Origin: Pedobacter zeae
GTDB taxonomy: Bacteria; Bacteroidota; Bacteroidia; Sphingobacteriales; Sphingobacteriaceae
Assembly: GCF_014196715.1 (NCBI RefSeq)
Contig: NZ_JACIEF010000002.1
Location: forward strand, 496,001 to 560,000
Direction of reading: 5' to 3'
DNA length: 64,000 nucleotides
Below the pieces are notes generated by a model. That model ran no database searches, had not been told where the DNA came from, and saw only the letters and a list, made by a program, of their open reading frames with translations. The position numbers and the translations under genes are program-made. Positions 26,426 to 36,489 of this stretch are shown here, piece after piece (the first letter of the stretch is position 1; each line of letters opens with the position of its first letter).

Positions 26426-27784
26426 ATGGACAAGGCAAAATTTACCAGTCAGTCGCCCATTGTAGTAGGATTGGATATCGGTACTACAAAAATTTGTGTT
26501 ATCGTTGGTCGTAGAACACAGCACGGTAAGATAGAGATCTTAGGAATAGGCAAGGCAGAATCGGCGGGTGTAACACGTGGAGTGGTTTCTAACATTCAAA
26601 AAACCGTACAGGGCATTGCTCAAGCAGTTGAAGTAGCAAGCGGACAATCCAATGTAGAAATACAGGTGGTAAATGTGGGTATTGCTGGTCAGCACATCAA
26701 GAGCTTACAGCACAGAGGAATTTTAACCAGAAGAGAATTAAACAACGAAATCGGCAAAAAAGACATCGATAAATTAATCGATGATATGTTTAAGCTGGTA
26801 ATGCCGCCGGGTGAGGAGATCATCCATGTATTACCGCAAGAATTTACCATCGATAACGAACCGGGTATCAAAGATCCGATTGGTATGGCAGGAGTACGCC
26901 TGGAAGCCAACTTCCACATCATCTCCGGTCAGGTTACCGCAGTAAAAAATATCATTAAATGTGTAAACAATGCAGGCTTGCAAACTCAGGATTTAATTCT
27001 TGAACCATTGGCTTCATCCGAATCGGTGTTGAGCGAGGAAGAAAAAGAAGCTGGAGTTGCCCTGGTTGATATTGGTGGTGGTACTACCGATATCGCTATT
27101 TTCCACGAAGGCATTATCCGCCATACGGCGGTGATCCCGTTTGGTGGTAATAGTGTTACAGAAGATATCAGGGAAGGCTGTTCGGTAATGCGCAATCAGG
27201 CTGAGTTGCTAAAAACGCGTTTCGGTTCAGCACTGGCTGAAGAAAATAAAGAAAACGAAATTATTTGTGTTCCGGGATTACGTGGCCGCGAACCGAAAGA
27301 AATTTCAGTTAAAAACCTGGCTTATGTAATTCAGGCCCGTATGGAAGAAATCATCGAGCATGTTTACTACGAGATCAAATCATCAGGTTACGAGAAAAAA
27401 CTAATCGGTGGTATTGTAATTACCGGTGGTGGTGCCTTGTTAAAGCACTTATCGCAGGCGGTAGAATATGTTACCGGTTTAGATTGCCGTATTGGTTATC
27501 CTAACGAGCATTTGTCTAAATACGAAGATATGCCTAAGGCGATTTACGATGATCTGAAAAGCCCGATGTATGCTACCAGTGTTGGTTTGCTGATCAAAGG
27601 AATCCAGAAAGCAGAAGAGCTGATTGAAGAAATGAAACAACCTGGTGTTTTTGTTGAGAAACCAAAAGCGGCCAAGGAAAAAGAAAAACGCGGACCGGGT
27701 TTGTTCGATAAATTACTGGCAAAAACAAGAACTTTCATTCAGGACGACATGAATGTAAGCGATGAGGATTACCTGAAAAGCTAA
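26426..27784 (+). CDS. ftsA: Cell division protein FtsA
   Basis: 452 residues, actin-like ATPase that tethers FtsZ to the membrane. Phosphate-1 loop VGLDIGTTKICVIVG at about residues 14-28, the 1C domain typical of FtsA, phosphate-2 VDIGGGTTDIAIF, adenosine motif GGIVITGGGALLKHL. The C-terminus is basic then amphipathic (GLFDKLLAKTRTFIQDD), matching the membrane-targeting helix, but followed by a short acidic extension. It starts 5 nt after ftsQ. Confidence 0.96.
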   Translation: MDKAKFTSQSPIVVGLDIGTTKICVIVGRRTQHGKIEILGIGKAESAGVTRGVVSNIQKTVQGIAQAVEVASGQSNVEIQVVNVGIAGQHIKSLQHRGILTRRELNNEIGKKDIDKLIDDMFKLVMPPGEEIIHVLPQEFTIDNEPGIKDPIGMAGVRLEANFHIISGQVTAVKNIIKCVNNAGLQTQDLILEPLASSESVLSEEEKEAGVALVDIGGGTTDIAIFHEGIIRHTAVIPFGGNSVTEDIREGCSVMRNQAELLKTRFGSALAEENKENEIICVPGLRGREPKEISVKNLAYVIQARMEEIIEHVYYEIKSSGYEKKLIGGIVITGGGALLKHLSQAVEYVTGLDCRIGYPNEHLSKYEDMPKAIYDDLKSPMYATSVGLLIKGIQKAEELIEEMKQPGVFVEKPKAAKEKEKRGPGLFDKLLAKTRTFIQDDMNVSDEDYLKS

Positions 27785-27787
27785 TTA

Positions 27788-27856
27788 TTTTTCAACAAAG
27801 AAAGAGTTTTCCACATTCTTAACACTTGTGGAAAACGTCTGTTGAAAAAGTGTTAA
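27788..27856 (+). promoter_or_regulatory. Interleaved inverted repeats upstream of ftsZ, with DnaA-box-like arms
   Basis: Three perfect inverted repeats: A, TTTTTCAACA 27788-27797 with 27840-27849. B, GTTTTCCACA 27806-27815 with 27827-27836. C, TTAACACTT 27819-27827 with 27848-27856. A and B nest; C is incompatible with both, so two alternative folds are possible. B contains TTTTCCACA, which fits the relaxed DnaA box TTWTNCACA in both orientations. Could be an operator or an RNA switch before ftsZ. Confidence 0.7.
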
Positions 27857-27914
27857 TATTACATGGAGTAATGAACAGAATTTAAAAATTTTTAAACAAC
27901 TGATTCATAAAGAT

Positions 27915-29546
27915 ATGCAGTTCGAAATGTTAAAAGATAAGTCTTCGATCATCAAAGTAATTGGTGTTGGAGGCGGTGGCGGCAACGCGGTGAACCATAT
28001 GTACCTTTCTGGTATTACTGGTGTGGATTTTATTATTTGTAATACAGATGCCCAGGCTTTGGAGTCTAGCCCTATCCCTAACAAGGTACAGTTAGGTGCT
28101 AGTTTAACCGAAGGAATGGGAGCTGGTTCTATTCCTGAGGTTGGTAAAAACTCAGCAATAGAAAATATAGATGATATTAAGGCAATGTTGGGTAATACAA
28201 CCAAGATGCTTTTTATTACAGCAGGAATGGGTGGTGGTACCGGAACAGGAGCCTCTCCGATCATTGCAAAAGCGGCCAAGGAACTTGATATTTTAACTGT
28301 AGCCATCATTACTACACCATTTTCTTTCGAAGGGAAAAGACGTAAGTTGCAGGCTGATGAAGGATTGGAAGAACTGAAAAAATATGTAGATTCTTACCTG
28401 GTAATCTCTAACGATCGCCTGCGCGAAATTTTCGGAAACTTAACCCTGGGTTCTGCCTTTGGCCAGGCCGACGATATTTTAACAACTGCAGCTAAAGGAA
28501 TCGCAGAGATCATTACTGTTCCGGGTTATATCAACGTCGATTTTAAAGATGTGCGTACCGTTATGAAAGATAGCGGTGTGGCCATTATGGGTAGCTTTGC
28601 TGCCGAAGGAGACGATCGTGCCTTACAGGCAGTAGAAGGAGCTTTGGCTTCTCCGTTATTAAAGGATAGCGAAATTGAAGGTGCCCGTTACATTTTGTTG
28701 AATATTAGTTCTGGTCTGCGCGAAGTAACCATGGATGAGGTTTCGATCATTACCGATTATATCCAGGAAAAGGCCGGTTTATCTGCTGATCTGATCTGGG
28801 GTAACTGTACTGACGAATCTTTAGGCGATAAACTTTCGGTAACGATTATTGCTACAGGTTTCCAAACCTCTGAAGAACGCGTAAACGAAGAAAAAAATAA
28901 AAAGAAAATATCACTTTTAACACCTGAAGAAGCTCCGCTTGTTCGCCCGGTTGAACCGGTAAACTCTTTTATTAAGCCTAAAGCAGCGCCATCTTATGAG
29001 CCTGTTTTAAAAGCCAAAGAAGAGGTTTCACAGGCAGATCTTTTTGGTGGTATGTTCAATAAATCTGAACCTCAGAAAGTTCAGGAGCCTGAAAATAATG
29101 TGGTCCGTCATACATTAATGGAGGAAGAGCCTCAGGTAGAAGAAGCGAAGGAAACCGGATTTGAGTTCGAAGTAAAATTAGCTGAAACTAATTTTGTATT
29201 CGAAACACCGGTTGCACAAGCGCAGCCAATGCCAGAGCCTGAGCCACAAATCGAAATGCCTGTTGTAGGTTTAGACGACAATAAAAGTGACGAATCGATG
29301 GAGGAGCAATTAAAAAAATCTAAAGAACGTATCTTACGTTTAAAAGATTTGAGCATGAAATTGCGTACCACAAACGGTTTACAGGAATTGGAAAACGAGC
29401 CTGCTTACAAACGTAAGCAAATGCAGTTGCAACAAGTTCAGCATTCATCCGAATCGCAGGTAAGTAGATTTACGTTAAGCAACGATCAGGATGGTGGTAC
29501 CGAGATCAGGCCGAACAATTCTTTCTTACACGATAATGTTGATTAA
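27915..29546 (+). CDS. ftsZ: Cell division GTPase FtsZ
   Basis: 543 residues, tubulin-like GTPase that forms the Z-ring. N-terminal VIGVGGGGGNAVNHM, tubulin signature GGGTGTGASP (about residues 105-114), T7-loop region with NVDFKDVRTVM. The core ends near 325 and is followed by a Glu/Pro-rich linker of about 170 residues. A PAYKRKQ motif at about 496-502 resembles the FtsA-binding C-terminal peptide (PAFLRKQ in E. coli) but is not terminal: 40 more residues follow, ending NNSFLHDNVD. Preceded by the interleaved repeats and closed by a strong terminator. Confidence 0.98.
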   Translation: MQFEMLKDKSSIIKVIGVGGGGGNAVNHMYLSGITGVDFIICNTDAQALESSPIPNKVQLGASLTEGMGAGSIPEVGKNSAIENIDDIKAMLGNTTKMLFITAGMGGGTGTGASPIIAKAAKELDILTVAIITTPFSFEGKRRKLQADEGLEELKKYVDSYLVISNDRLREIFGNLTLGSAFGQADDILTTAAKGIAEIITVPGYINVDFKDVRTVMKDSGVAIMGSFAAEGDDRALQAVEGALASPLLKDSEIEGARYILLNISSGLREVTMDEVSIITDYIQEKAGLSADLIWGNCTDESLGDKLSVTIIATGFQTSEERVNEEKNKKKISLLTPEEAPLVRPVEPVNSFIKPKAAPSYEPVLKAKEEVSQADLFGGMFNKSEPQKVQEPENNVVRHTLMEEEPQVEEAKETGFEFEVKLAETNFVFETPVAQAQPMPEPEPQIEMPVVGLDDNKSDESMEEQLKKSKERILRLKDLSMKLRTTNGLQELENEPAYKRKQMQLQQVQHSSESQVSRFTLSNDQDGGTEIRPNNSFLHDNVD

Positions 29547-29565
29547 AACAGACTAAAACCTTTTT

Positions 29566-29595
29566 AAAGCCCCGGTGTAACGCCGGGGCTTTTTT
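29566..29595 (+). terminator. Terminator of the dcw cluster
   Basis: Perfect stem AAAGCCCCGG / CCGGGGCTTT with a 7-nt loop and a run of six or more T. Very strong rho-independent terminator after ftsZ. Confidence 0.95.
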
Positions 29596-29650
29596 GGCAT
29601 AAAATTAGCGTGCTAAAAGGCTAAGTTAAAAGCTAAAATAGTTAAGCAGG

Positions 29651-29681
29651 TTGATTTTAAGACGAATAAAGCTTAAATTCG
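29651..29681 (+). promoter_or_regulatory. Promoter of the alpha-oxoamine synthase gene
   Basis: TTG (29651-29653), 20 nt, TAAATTCG (29674-29681; one mismatch to TAnnTTTG). Predicted start about 25 nt before the TTG codon at 29713. Confidence 0.45.
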
Positions 29682-29712
29682 CAAAATTTTATAATAAAAA
29701 ACAGATAATACA

Positions 29713-30954
29713 TTGGATATATTTGATAAAATAGCAAAACACATGGGCCCGATTGGTCAACACCAAAAATGGTCTCATGGGTATTTCTCATTTCCAAAAT
29801 TAGAGGGAGAAATTGCACCGCACATGCAATTTAAAGGAAAAGAGCACTTGGTTTGGAGTTTAAACAACTATTTAGGCTTAGCCAATCATCCGGAGGTTAG
29901 AAAAGCTGACGAAGAAGCTGCAGCGCAATATGGTATGGCTTACCCGATGGGTGCCCGTATGATGAGTGGTAACTCTAAATACCATGAGCAACTGGAGCAG
30001 GAGCTTGCTGCCTTTGTGGGTAAACCCGATGCATTTTTATTAAATTACGGCTATCAGGGTATGGTATCGATTATCGATACACTGGTTGACCGTAACGATG
30101 TAATTGTTTACGATGCAGAATCTCATGCATGTATTATTGATGGTCTGCGTCTGCACATGGGTAAACGTTTTGTATATAAACACAACGATATCGAAAGTGC
30201 ACGTAAACAACTGGAACGTGCCACAAAATTGACGCAGGAATCAGGCGGTGGTATTTTATTGATTACCGAAGGTGTTTTCGGAATGAGCGGTGCGCAGGGT
30301 AAATTAAAAGAACTTGTTGACCTTAAGAAAGAATTCGAATTCAGGATTTTGGTTGATGATGCACATGGTTTTGGTACCATGGGTAAAACAGGTGCAGGAA
30401 CCCACGAAGCACAGGACTGTATAGACGGTATTGATGTTTATTTTGGTACATTCGCTAAATCAATGGCCGGTATCGGTGCTTTCGTAGCTTCAACAGAAGA
30501 GATTACCAATTTCTTAAGGTACAACATGCGCTCGCAAACATTTGCCAAAGCTTTGCCTATGCCAATGGTAATCGGTTTGTTAAAACGTTTGGAGCTGTTG
30601 AAAAGCCGTCCTGAATTAAAAGAAAAACTTTGGGAAATTGCCATGACCTTACAGAAAGGTTTACGCGAACGCGGTTTCGATTTAGGCGTTACCGATTCGG
30701 TAGTTACACCGGTTTTCTTAAAAGGAGAACTTTCTGATGCCACGGCACTAACTTTCGATCTTCGTGAAAACTATGGTATCTTTTGTTCTATAGTGGTATA
30801 TCCTGTAATTCCGAAAGGGATGATCGAATTAAGGTTGATTCCAACTGCAGTGCATACTTTAGAAGATGTGCAACGTACTTTGGATGCTTTTAGTGAAGTA
30901 GCCGAAAAATTAGAAAACGGATATTACAAAGAGAATCTTTTTGCTACTGTTTAA
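29713..30954 (+). CDS. Alpha-oxoamine synthase family PLP enzyme (serine palmitoyltransferase/KBL-like)
   Basis: 413 residues from a TTG start; no ATG fits the conserved N-terminus. Fold-type I PLP enzyme: NNYLGLANHPEV, the glycine-rich G-MRMSG-like segment MGARMMSGNSKYHE, DAESHACIIDG, the DDAHGFG motif binding PLP, and the Schiff-base lysine K249 in GTFAKSMAG. This family condenses an amino acid with an acyl-CoA or acyl-ACP. Members include serine palmitoyltransferase (sphingolipids, abundant in Sphingobacteriaceae) and KBL. Sequence around the active site differs from the Sphingobacterium SPT I remember, so the substrate is left open. Monocistronic with its own promoter and terminator. Confidence 0.85.
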   Translation: MDIFDKIAKHMGPIGQHQKWSHGYFSFPKLEGEIAPHMQFKGKEHLVWSLNNYLGLANHPEVRKADEEAAAQYGMAYPMGARMMSGNSKYHEQLEQELAAFVGKPDAFLLNYGYQGMVSIIDTLVDRNDVIVYDAESHACIIDGLRLHMGKRFVYKHNDIESARKQLERATKLTQESGGGILLITEGVFGMSGAQGKLKELVDLKKEFEFRILVDDAHGFGTMGKTGAGTHEAQDCIDGIDVYFGTFAKSMAGIGAFVASTEEITNFLRYNMRSQTFAKALPMPMVIGLLKRLELLKSRPELKEKLWEIAMTLQKGLRERGFDLGVTDSVVTPVFLKGELSDATALTFDLRENYGIFCSIVVYPVIPKGMIELRLIPTAVHTLEDVQRTLDAFSEVAEKLENGYYKENLFATV

Positions 30955-30972
30955 GATCAATTAGCATATTAC

Positions 30973-31006
30973 AAAGCCCTTTAAACCCGTTTAAAGGGCT
31001 TTTTGT
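30973..31006 (+). terminator. Terminator after the alpha-oxoamine synthase
   Basis: Thirteen-base perfect stem AAAGCCCTTTAAA (30973-30985) / TTTAAAGGGCTTT (30990-31002) with a 4-nt loop, followed by TT. Confidence 0.9.
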
Positions 31007-31093
31007 TGAGATTATTTTTATAAAAAGCTATATTTCAGCCACTTGATGTGTTTTTTTAGTCGCTAATATGTTTATAAAAGCATATGATGTGGA

Positions 31094-31120
31094 AAAAAAC
31101 GGTATAGAAGGCCGTTTTTT
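31094..31120 (+). terminator. Second hairpin with T-run upstream of the H1-like gene
   Basis: AAAAAACGG (31094-31102) / CCGTTTTTT (31112-31120). Looks like a further terminator although no gene separates it from the previous one. It may mark the end of a short transcript or be a fail-safe. Confidence 0.55.
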
Positions 31121-31213
31121 ATTGTTCTAAAAATTTTTTTATTTCATCAAACCCTTTAAATTAGAGTAGATAATTAAAACTAAAACCTTAAAGAACCATA
31201 GGAGTAATTAAAA

Positions 31214-31390
31214 ATGAAAAAATTTGAAGAAGTAAAAAGTTTAGTGGCAGCTTTAGAAGCTGATGTAGACAAATTTTATAACAAAGGTAACAGCGCAGCT
31301 GGAACCCGTATACGTAAAGGTATGCAGGATTTGAAAAATTTAGCTCAGGCCATCCGTTTAGAAGTTCAGGAAACTAAAAATAAAGCATAA
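31214..31390 (+). CDS. Histone H1-like DNA-associated protein (Hc1 family)
   Basis: 58 residues, starting MKKFEEVKSLVAALEADV and continuing with GNSAAGTRIRKGMQDLKN. This is the compact Bacteroidota histone-H1-like family (Pfam Hc1-like): amphipathic helix rich in Glu/Lys, the GNSAAGTR[IV]RK core, second helix. Presumed nucleoid-associated protein. Unlike chlamydial Hc1 it has no long Lys/Ala tail. An AGGAG sequence lies about 11 nt before the ATG. Followed immediately by a terminator, so it is a monocistronic, probably abundant, transcript. Confidence 0.88.
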   Translation: MKKFEEVKSLVAALEADVDKFYNKGNSAAGTRIRKGMQDLKNLAQAIRLEVQETKNKA

Positions 31391-31411
31391 GCGACCAAAA
31401 TATTGATGAAG

Positions 31412-31440
31412 AACCTCAGGATATATCCTGGGGTTTTTTT
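31412..31440 (+). terminator. Terminator after the H1-like gene
   Basis: AACCTCAGGA / TCCTGGGGTT stem with a 4-nt loop and a run of T. Good rho-independent terminator. Confidence 0.85.
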
Positions 31441-31674
31441 ATGTACCGTAATTTTTTCGTTATTTATTAATAAACGTTGTTTTTACTGTAAAATATATAA
31501 GACAAATTGAACTTCATTGTATAAGTTTTCTTAGCTTTCTTTTTATTTGCCATCTCTAATCTATAAGATTTAAATACAAAGCAGAAATATTGATTTAAAG
31601 ATATTACAAGCTTGGTGTTAAGGCAAAGGGTGCTAATCATTTCATATAAAGTGATCAATATTTAACAGTATAAG

Positions 31675-32649
31675 GTGTCGGAACATTTGCAATACAATAA
31701 AGCAGAAAGTAAGGATGTGGAGTATTTGCTACAGGTACTCAGTAAGGTACATAAGGTAGATGCTAAATTGAAAGAAGAATTTGAGAAGCATCTTTTAAGG
31801 CTCAGGATTAAAAAAGACCAGGTACTGTTTAACGAGAATGAAGTATGCGAATACATTTACTTCATTGTTAAAGGTGCCCTAATGGGCTGTACCACTCATA
31901 ATAAACGAAAAATAACTACCTACATTTCAGTTGAAAATGACTTTGTAAGTTCCATATCCGGCCTTCACGGATCGGGATATTCTCAGGAATATGTAGTGGC
32001 TGTAGAAGATACAGATCTGCTGGCTATACACAATAATGAACTCAACCGTCTTTTTACTTACCATTTCGGGCTCAATTATATCTTCAGGGCCATTTTAGAA
32101 AAATATTATAAAGATGCACAGCAAAGGGCCCATATTATACGTGTTGGCAATGCAAAGGAGCGGTATCTGTATTTTGCTAAAACCAACCCGGGCTATTTAG
32201 ACCGCTTGCCCTTAAACCTGGTCGCTTCATTGTTAAATGTTAAAGCATCAACCCTGTTGTCCATCAAGAGAAGCTTTCTGGGGCTTACAGACCGCCGCAA
32301 AGAGTTAGAAGAATGGGGCCAAAAATTAGAAGTGCATATCCATAAAAATCAATCATTCAGGCATAAGGATATCAGGCTCCAATCCCTTGCCAAAGAAATT
32401 GGTTTGAGCAGCCATAAGCTCTCCATTGTTTTAAACAGTTATTTTCAAAACTCCTTTATCGATTATATCAACCATTACCGTGTAAACTGGATCAAGGAAA
32501 GTATCCGGAATCCCGATATTATACAGAATTTCACCCTAGAGGCATTGGCCTATAGTGCAGGATTTTCTTCCCGGAGTGCTTTTTACAACGCTTTTAAAAA
32601 GCGGGTGGGCATGAGCCCCCTCGAATATTCAAAAAAATTAAATCAATAA
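31675..32649 (+). CDS. Hybrid regulator: Crp-type N-terminus with AraC-type C-terminus
   Basis: 324 residues from a GTG start. Residues about 25-135 look like a cyclic-nucleotide-binding-fold sensor (VLFNENEVCEYIYFIVKGAL), but the cAMP-contact GE..R..A set is not evident. The middle (about 150-200) contains AKERYLYF and a winged-helix-like ASLLNVKASTLLSIKR that resembles a Crp HTH. The last 100 residues are a full AraC/XylS double HTH (LQSLAKEIGLSSHKLSIVLN and LEALAYSAGFSSRSAFYNAFKK with a final GMSPLEY). Two DNA-binding modules in one chain is unusual. Orphan gene, no cognate partner beside it. Confidence 0.8.
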   Translation: MSEHLQYNKAESKDVEYLLQVLSKVHKVDAKLKEEFEKHLLRLRIKKDQVLFNENEVCEYIYFIVKGALMGCTTHNKRKITTYISVENDFVSSISGLHGSGYSQEYVVAVEDTDLLAIHNNELNRLFTYHFGLNYIFRAILEKYYKDAQQRAHIIRVGNAKERYLYFAKTNPGYLDRLPLNLVASLLNVKASTLLSIKRSFLGLTDRRKELEEWGQKLEVHIHKNQSFRHKDIRLQSLAKEIGLSSHKLSIVLNSYFQNSFIDYINHYRVNWIKESIRNPDIIQNFTLEALAYSAGFSSRSAFYNAFKKRVGMSPLEYSKKLNQ

Positions 32650-32832
32650 GGGCTTATTAACGTTCCTGTTACAAAAATACATTTTAATGGTCCGTTTTAT
32701 TGTGTTCTTGTGTTGTTTTATAATACAGGACAAACTTGTTTCTGTATGATGTGCTAGATGATGCGTGTTTGGCTAATTTAGTATAACAAAACATTAATCT
32801 TAAAGGTAATCTTGGCCAAATTAATTTAGACT

Positions 32833-33315
32833 ATGATGGAAATGATGCGTTCAACAGATTGGGACGAAGTTAAAACTATCTATCAGGAAGGAATCGCTAC
32901 AGGAACCGCAAGTTTCAGAACACCAGAAATGTTATGGAAAGATTGGGACTCATCACATCTTAAGAGCTGCAGGTTTGTAGCCCGCCGCGGTAAAGAAATT
33001 GTTGGTTGGTGTGCACTTTTGCCGGTAATAGCCAATTATGATGTTGGCGGCGTTGCAGAAATTGAAGTGTTCGTTAAACAGGGCTACAAGGGGCAGGGGA
33101 TTGGCTCTTCCCTGTTAAATGCTTTGATTACTGAAAGTGAGAAGAAAGGAATTTGGATGCTCCAGGCAGGAATTTTCCTTCAGAACTCAGCTTCATTAAA
33201 AATTTATGAAAAAGCCGGCTTCAGGGTAGTGGGGTACCGGGAAAAAATAGGTAAAGCAAAAGGTGTTTGGCAGGATAACCTGTTACTGGAAAGAAGAAAT
33301 AAATTAATTGCCTGA
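32833..33315 (+). CDS. GNAT acetyltransferase, phosphinothricin/methionine sulfoximine type
   Basis: 160 residues. Pattern matches the pat/bar-like branch: EGIATGTASFRTPEM near residue 20, GWCALLPV, AEIEVFVKQGYKGQGIGSSLL (acetyl-CoA motif A), then LQAGIFLQNSASLKIYEKAGFRVVGYRE and the terminal GVWQDNLLLER. This branch N-acetylates small amino-acid-like amines such as phosphinothricin or methionine sulfoximine; the natural substrate is unknown. The start codons ATG ATG (32833 and 32836) are equivalent. Confidence 0.88.
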   Translation: MMEMMRSTDWDEVKTIYQEGIATGTASFRTPEMLWKDWDSSHLKSCRFVARRGKEIVGWCALLPVIANYDVGGVAEIEVFVKQGYKGQGIGSSLLNALITESEKKGIWMLQAGIFLQNSASLKIYEKAGFRVVGYREKIGKAKGVWQDNLLLERRNKLIA

Positions 33316-33321
33316 TAAGAT

Positions 33322-33358
33322 AAAAAGAGCTTCGAATATCGTTTGATGCTCTTTTTTT
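33322..33358 (+). terminator. Terminator after the GNAT gene
   Basis: AAAAAGAGC (33322-33330) / GCTCTTTTTTT (33348-33358) with a 17-nt loop. Faces the oppositely oriented dapA terminator. Confidence 0.8.
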
Positions 33359-33394
33359 GCCCACAGCTCTCGTTGTTAATGCTAAGCCAATTAA

Positions 33395-33451
33395 AACAAA
33401 AAAAACAGACTGCTCTCTTTTGCATTTTGCAGCAAAATCAAACAGTCTGTT
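33395..33451 (-). terminator. Terminator of dapA (minus strand)
   Basis: On the minus strand, AACAGACTG (33443-33451 read back) pairs with CAGTCTGTT (33412-33404). An inner TTTTGC/GCAAAA stem and a T-run follow. Lies 26 nt beyond the dapA stop. Confidence 0.85.
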
Positions 33452-33476
33452 CCGAAACGTTATGGTTGATGGCTAT

Positions 33477-34364
33477 TTAAGCCACTACACTTAATTTATC
33501 TATTTCTGCAATAATTGATTGTTCCAATGCCGAAGAAGCTTTAACCAGCGGCAACCTTACCGTATCGCCACAAACACCTAAATGTTTTAATGCGGCTTTT
33601 ATCCCTGCCGGATTACCCTCGGCAAAAGCCAAACGGGTAAACTCGATTAAGCCTAAATGAGCAGGTAAGGCTGCCTTATAATCGCCGGCTAAACAAAGTT
33701 TCACCATATCTGAAAACTGCTTAGGTAAAGCGTTTCCGATTACTGAAATAATACCTGCAGCACCTAAAGCGATCATAGGCAAAGTAACCGGATCATCTCC
33801 TGAAATTAAAAGAAAATCTGCAGGTTTATCCCTCATGATCTGGTTAAACTGATCGAAACTTCCCGATGCTTCTTTAGTAGCAATGATGTTCTTAAAATCA
33901 TGAGCCAATCTGCAGGTCGTTTCTGCGCTCATGTTGCTTCCGGTACGGCCCGGTACATTGTATAAAATCAAATCCAAAGGAGAAATTTCAGCCAAATACT
34001 TATAATGCTGGTAAATTCCTTCCTGGGTAGGTTTGTTGTAATAAGGACTAACGGATAAAATTGCGCTGTACCCGGCAGCATCGAAAGATTTAATCTCTTC
34101 AGCTATAGCGATCGTATTATTGCCGCCAATGCCCGCAACCAATGGTAATCTATTGTTATTAATTTCAGCAGTATAGGCCCACACCTTCTTCTTCTCGTCC
34201 TTGGTCATTGTAGCGGTTTCGCCGGTTGTACCTAAAGAAACGAGGTAATCTATCCCTCCGTCTACCAAATGATTAATCAGGTTTTTTAAGCCGTTATAAT
34301 CAACTGATCCATCTGTGTTGAAAGGTGTAACCAATGCTACACCAGTACCCTGAAATTTGTTCAT
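33477..34364 (-). CDS. dapA: 4-hydroxy-tetrahydrodipicolinate synthase
   Basis: 295 residues, TIM-barrel aldolase. Condenses pyruvate with aspartate semialdehyde in lysine/DAP synthesis. GTTGET at 45-50, Y135 in YNVPGRTG, Schiff-base K164 in TKEASG, and GDDPVTLPMIALGAAGIISV near 190-210 are all in place. The upstream neighbour in the same direction is ligA, 82 nt away. The pathway link is to murE (DAP-type motif) in the dcw cluster. Confidence 0.97.
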   Translation of the reverse strand: MNKFQGTGVALVTPFNTDGSVDYNGLKNLINHLVDGGIDYLVSLGTTGETATMTKDEKKKVWAYTAEINNNRLPLVAGIGGNNTIAIAEEIKSFDAAGYSAILSVSPYYNKPTQEGIYQHYKYLAEISPLDLILYNVPGRTGSNMSAETTCRLAHDFKNIIATKEASGSFDQFNQIMRDKPADFLLISGDDPVTLPMIALGAAGIISVIGNALPKQFSDMVKLCLAGDYKAALPAHLGLIEFTRLAFAEGNPAGIKAALKHLGVCGDTVRLPLVKASSALEQSIIAEIDKLSVVA

Positions 34365-34446
34365 TTTAATTTATAATTATTCAATTTTGAAAGAGGGATT
34401 GAATGCTTAAACGTTTAATCAATTATACATTCAATCACTCGCTCAT

Positions 34447-36489
<2,043 letters not shown>

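Noticed and set aside
27806..27836. DnaA-like boxes taken as a replication origin
   Set aside because: Only two boxes, no dnaA/dnaN genes or AT-rich unwinding element nearby. Treated as a local regulatory site.
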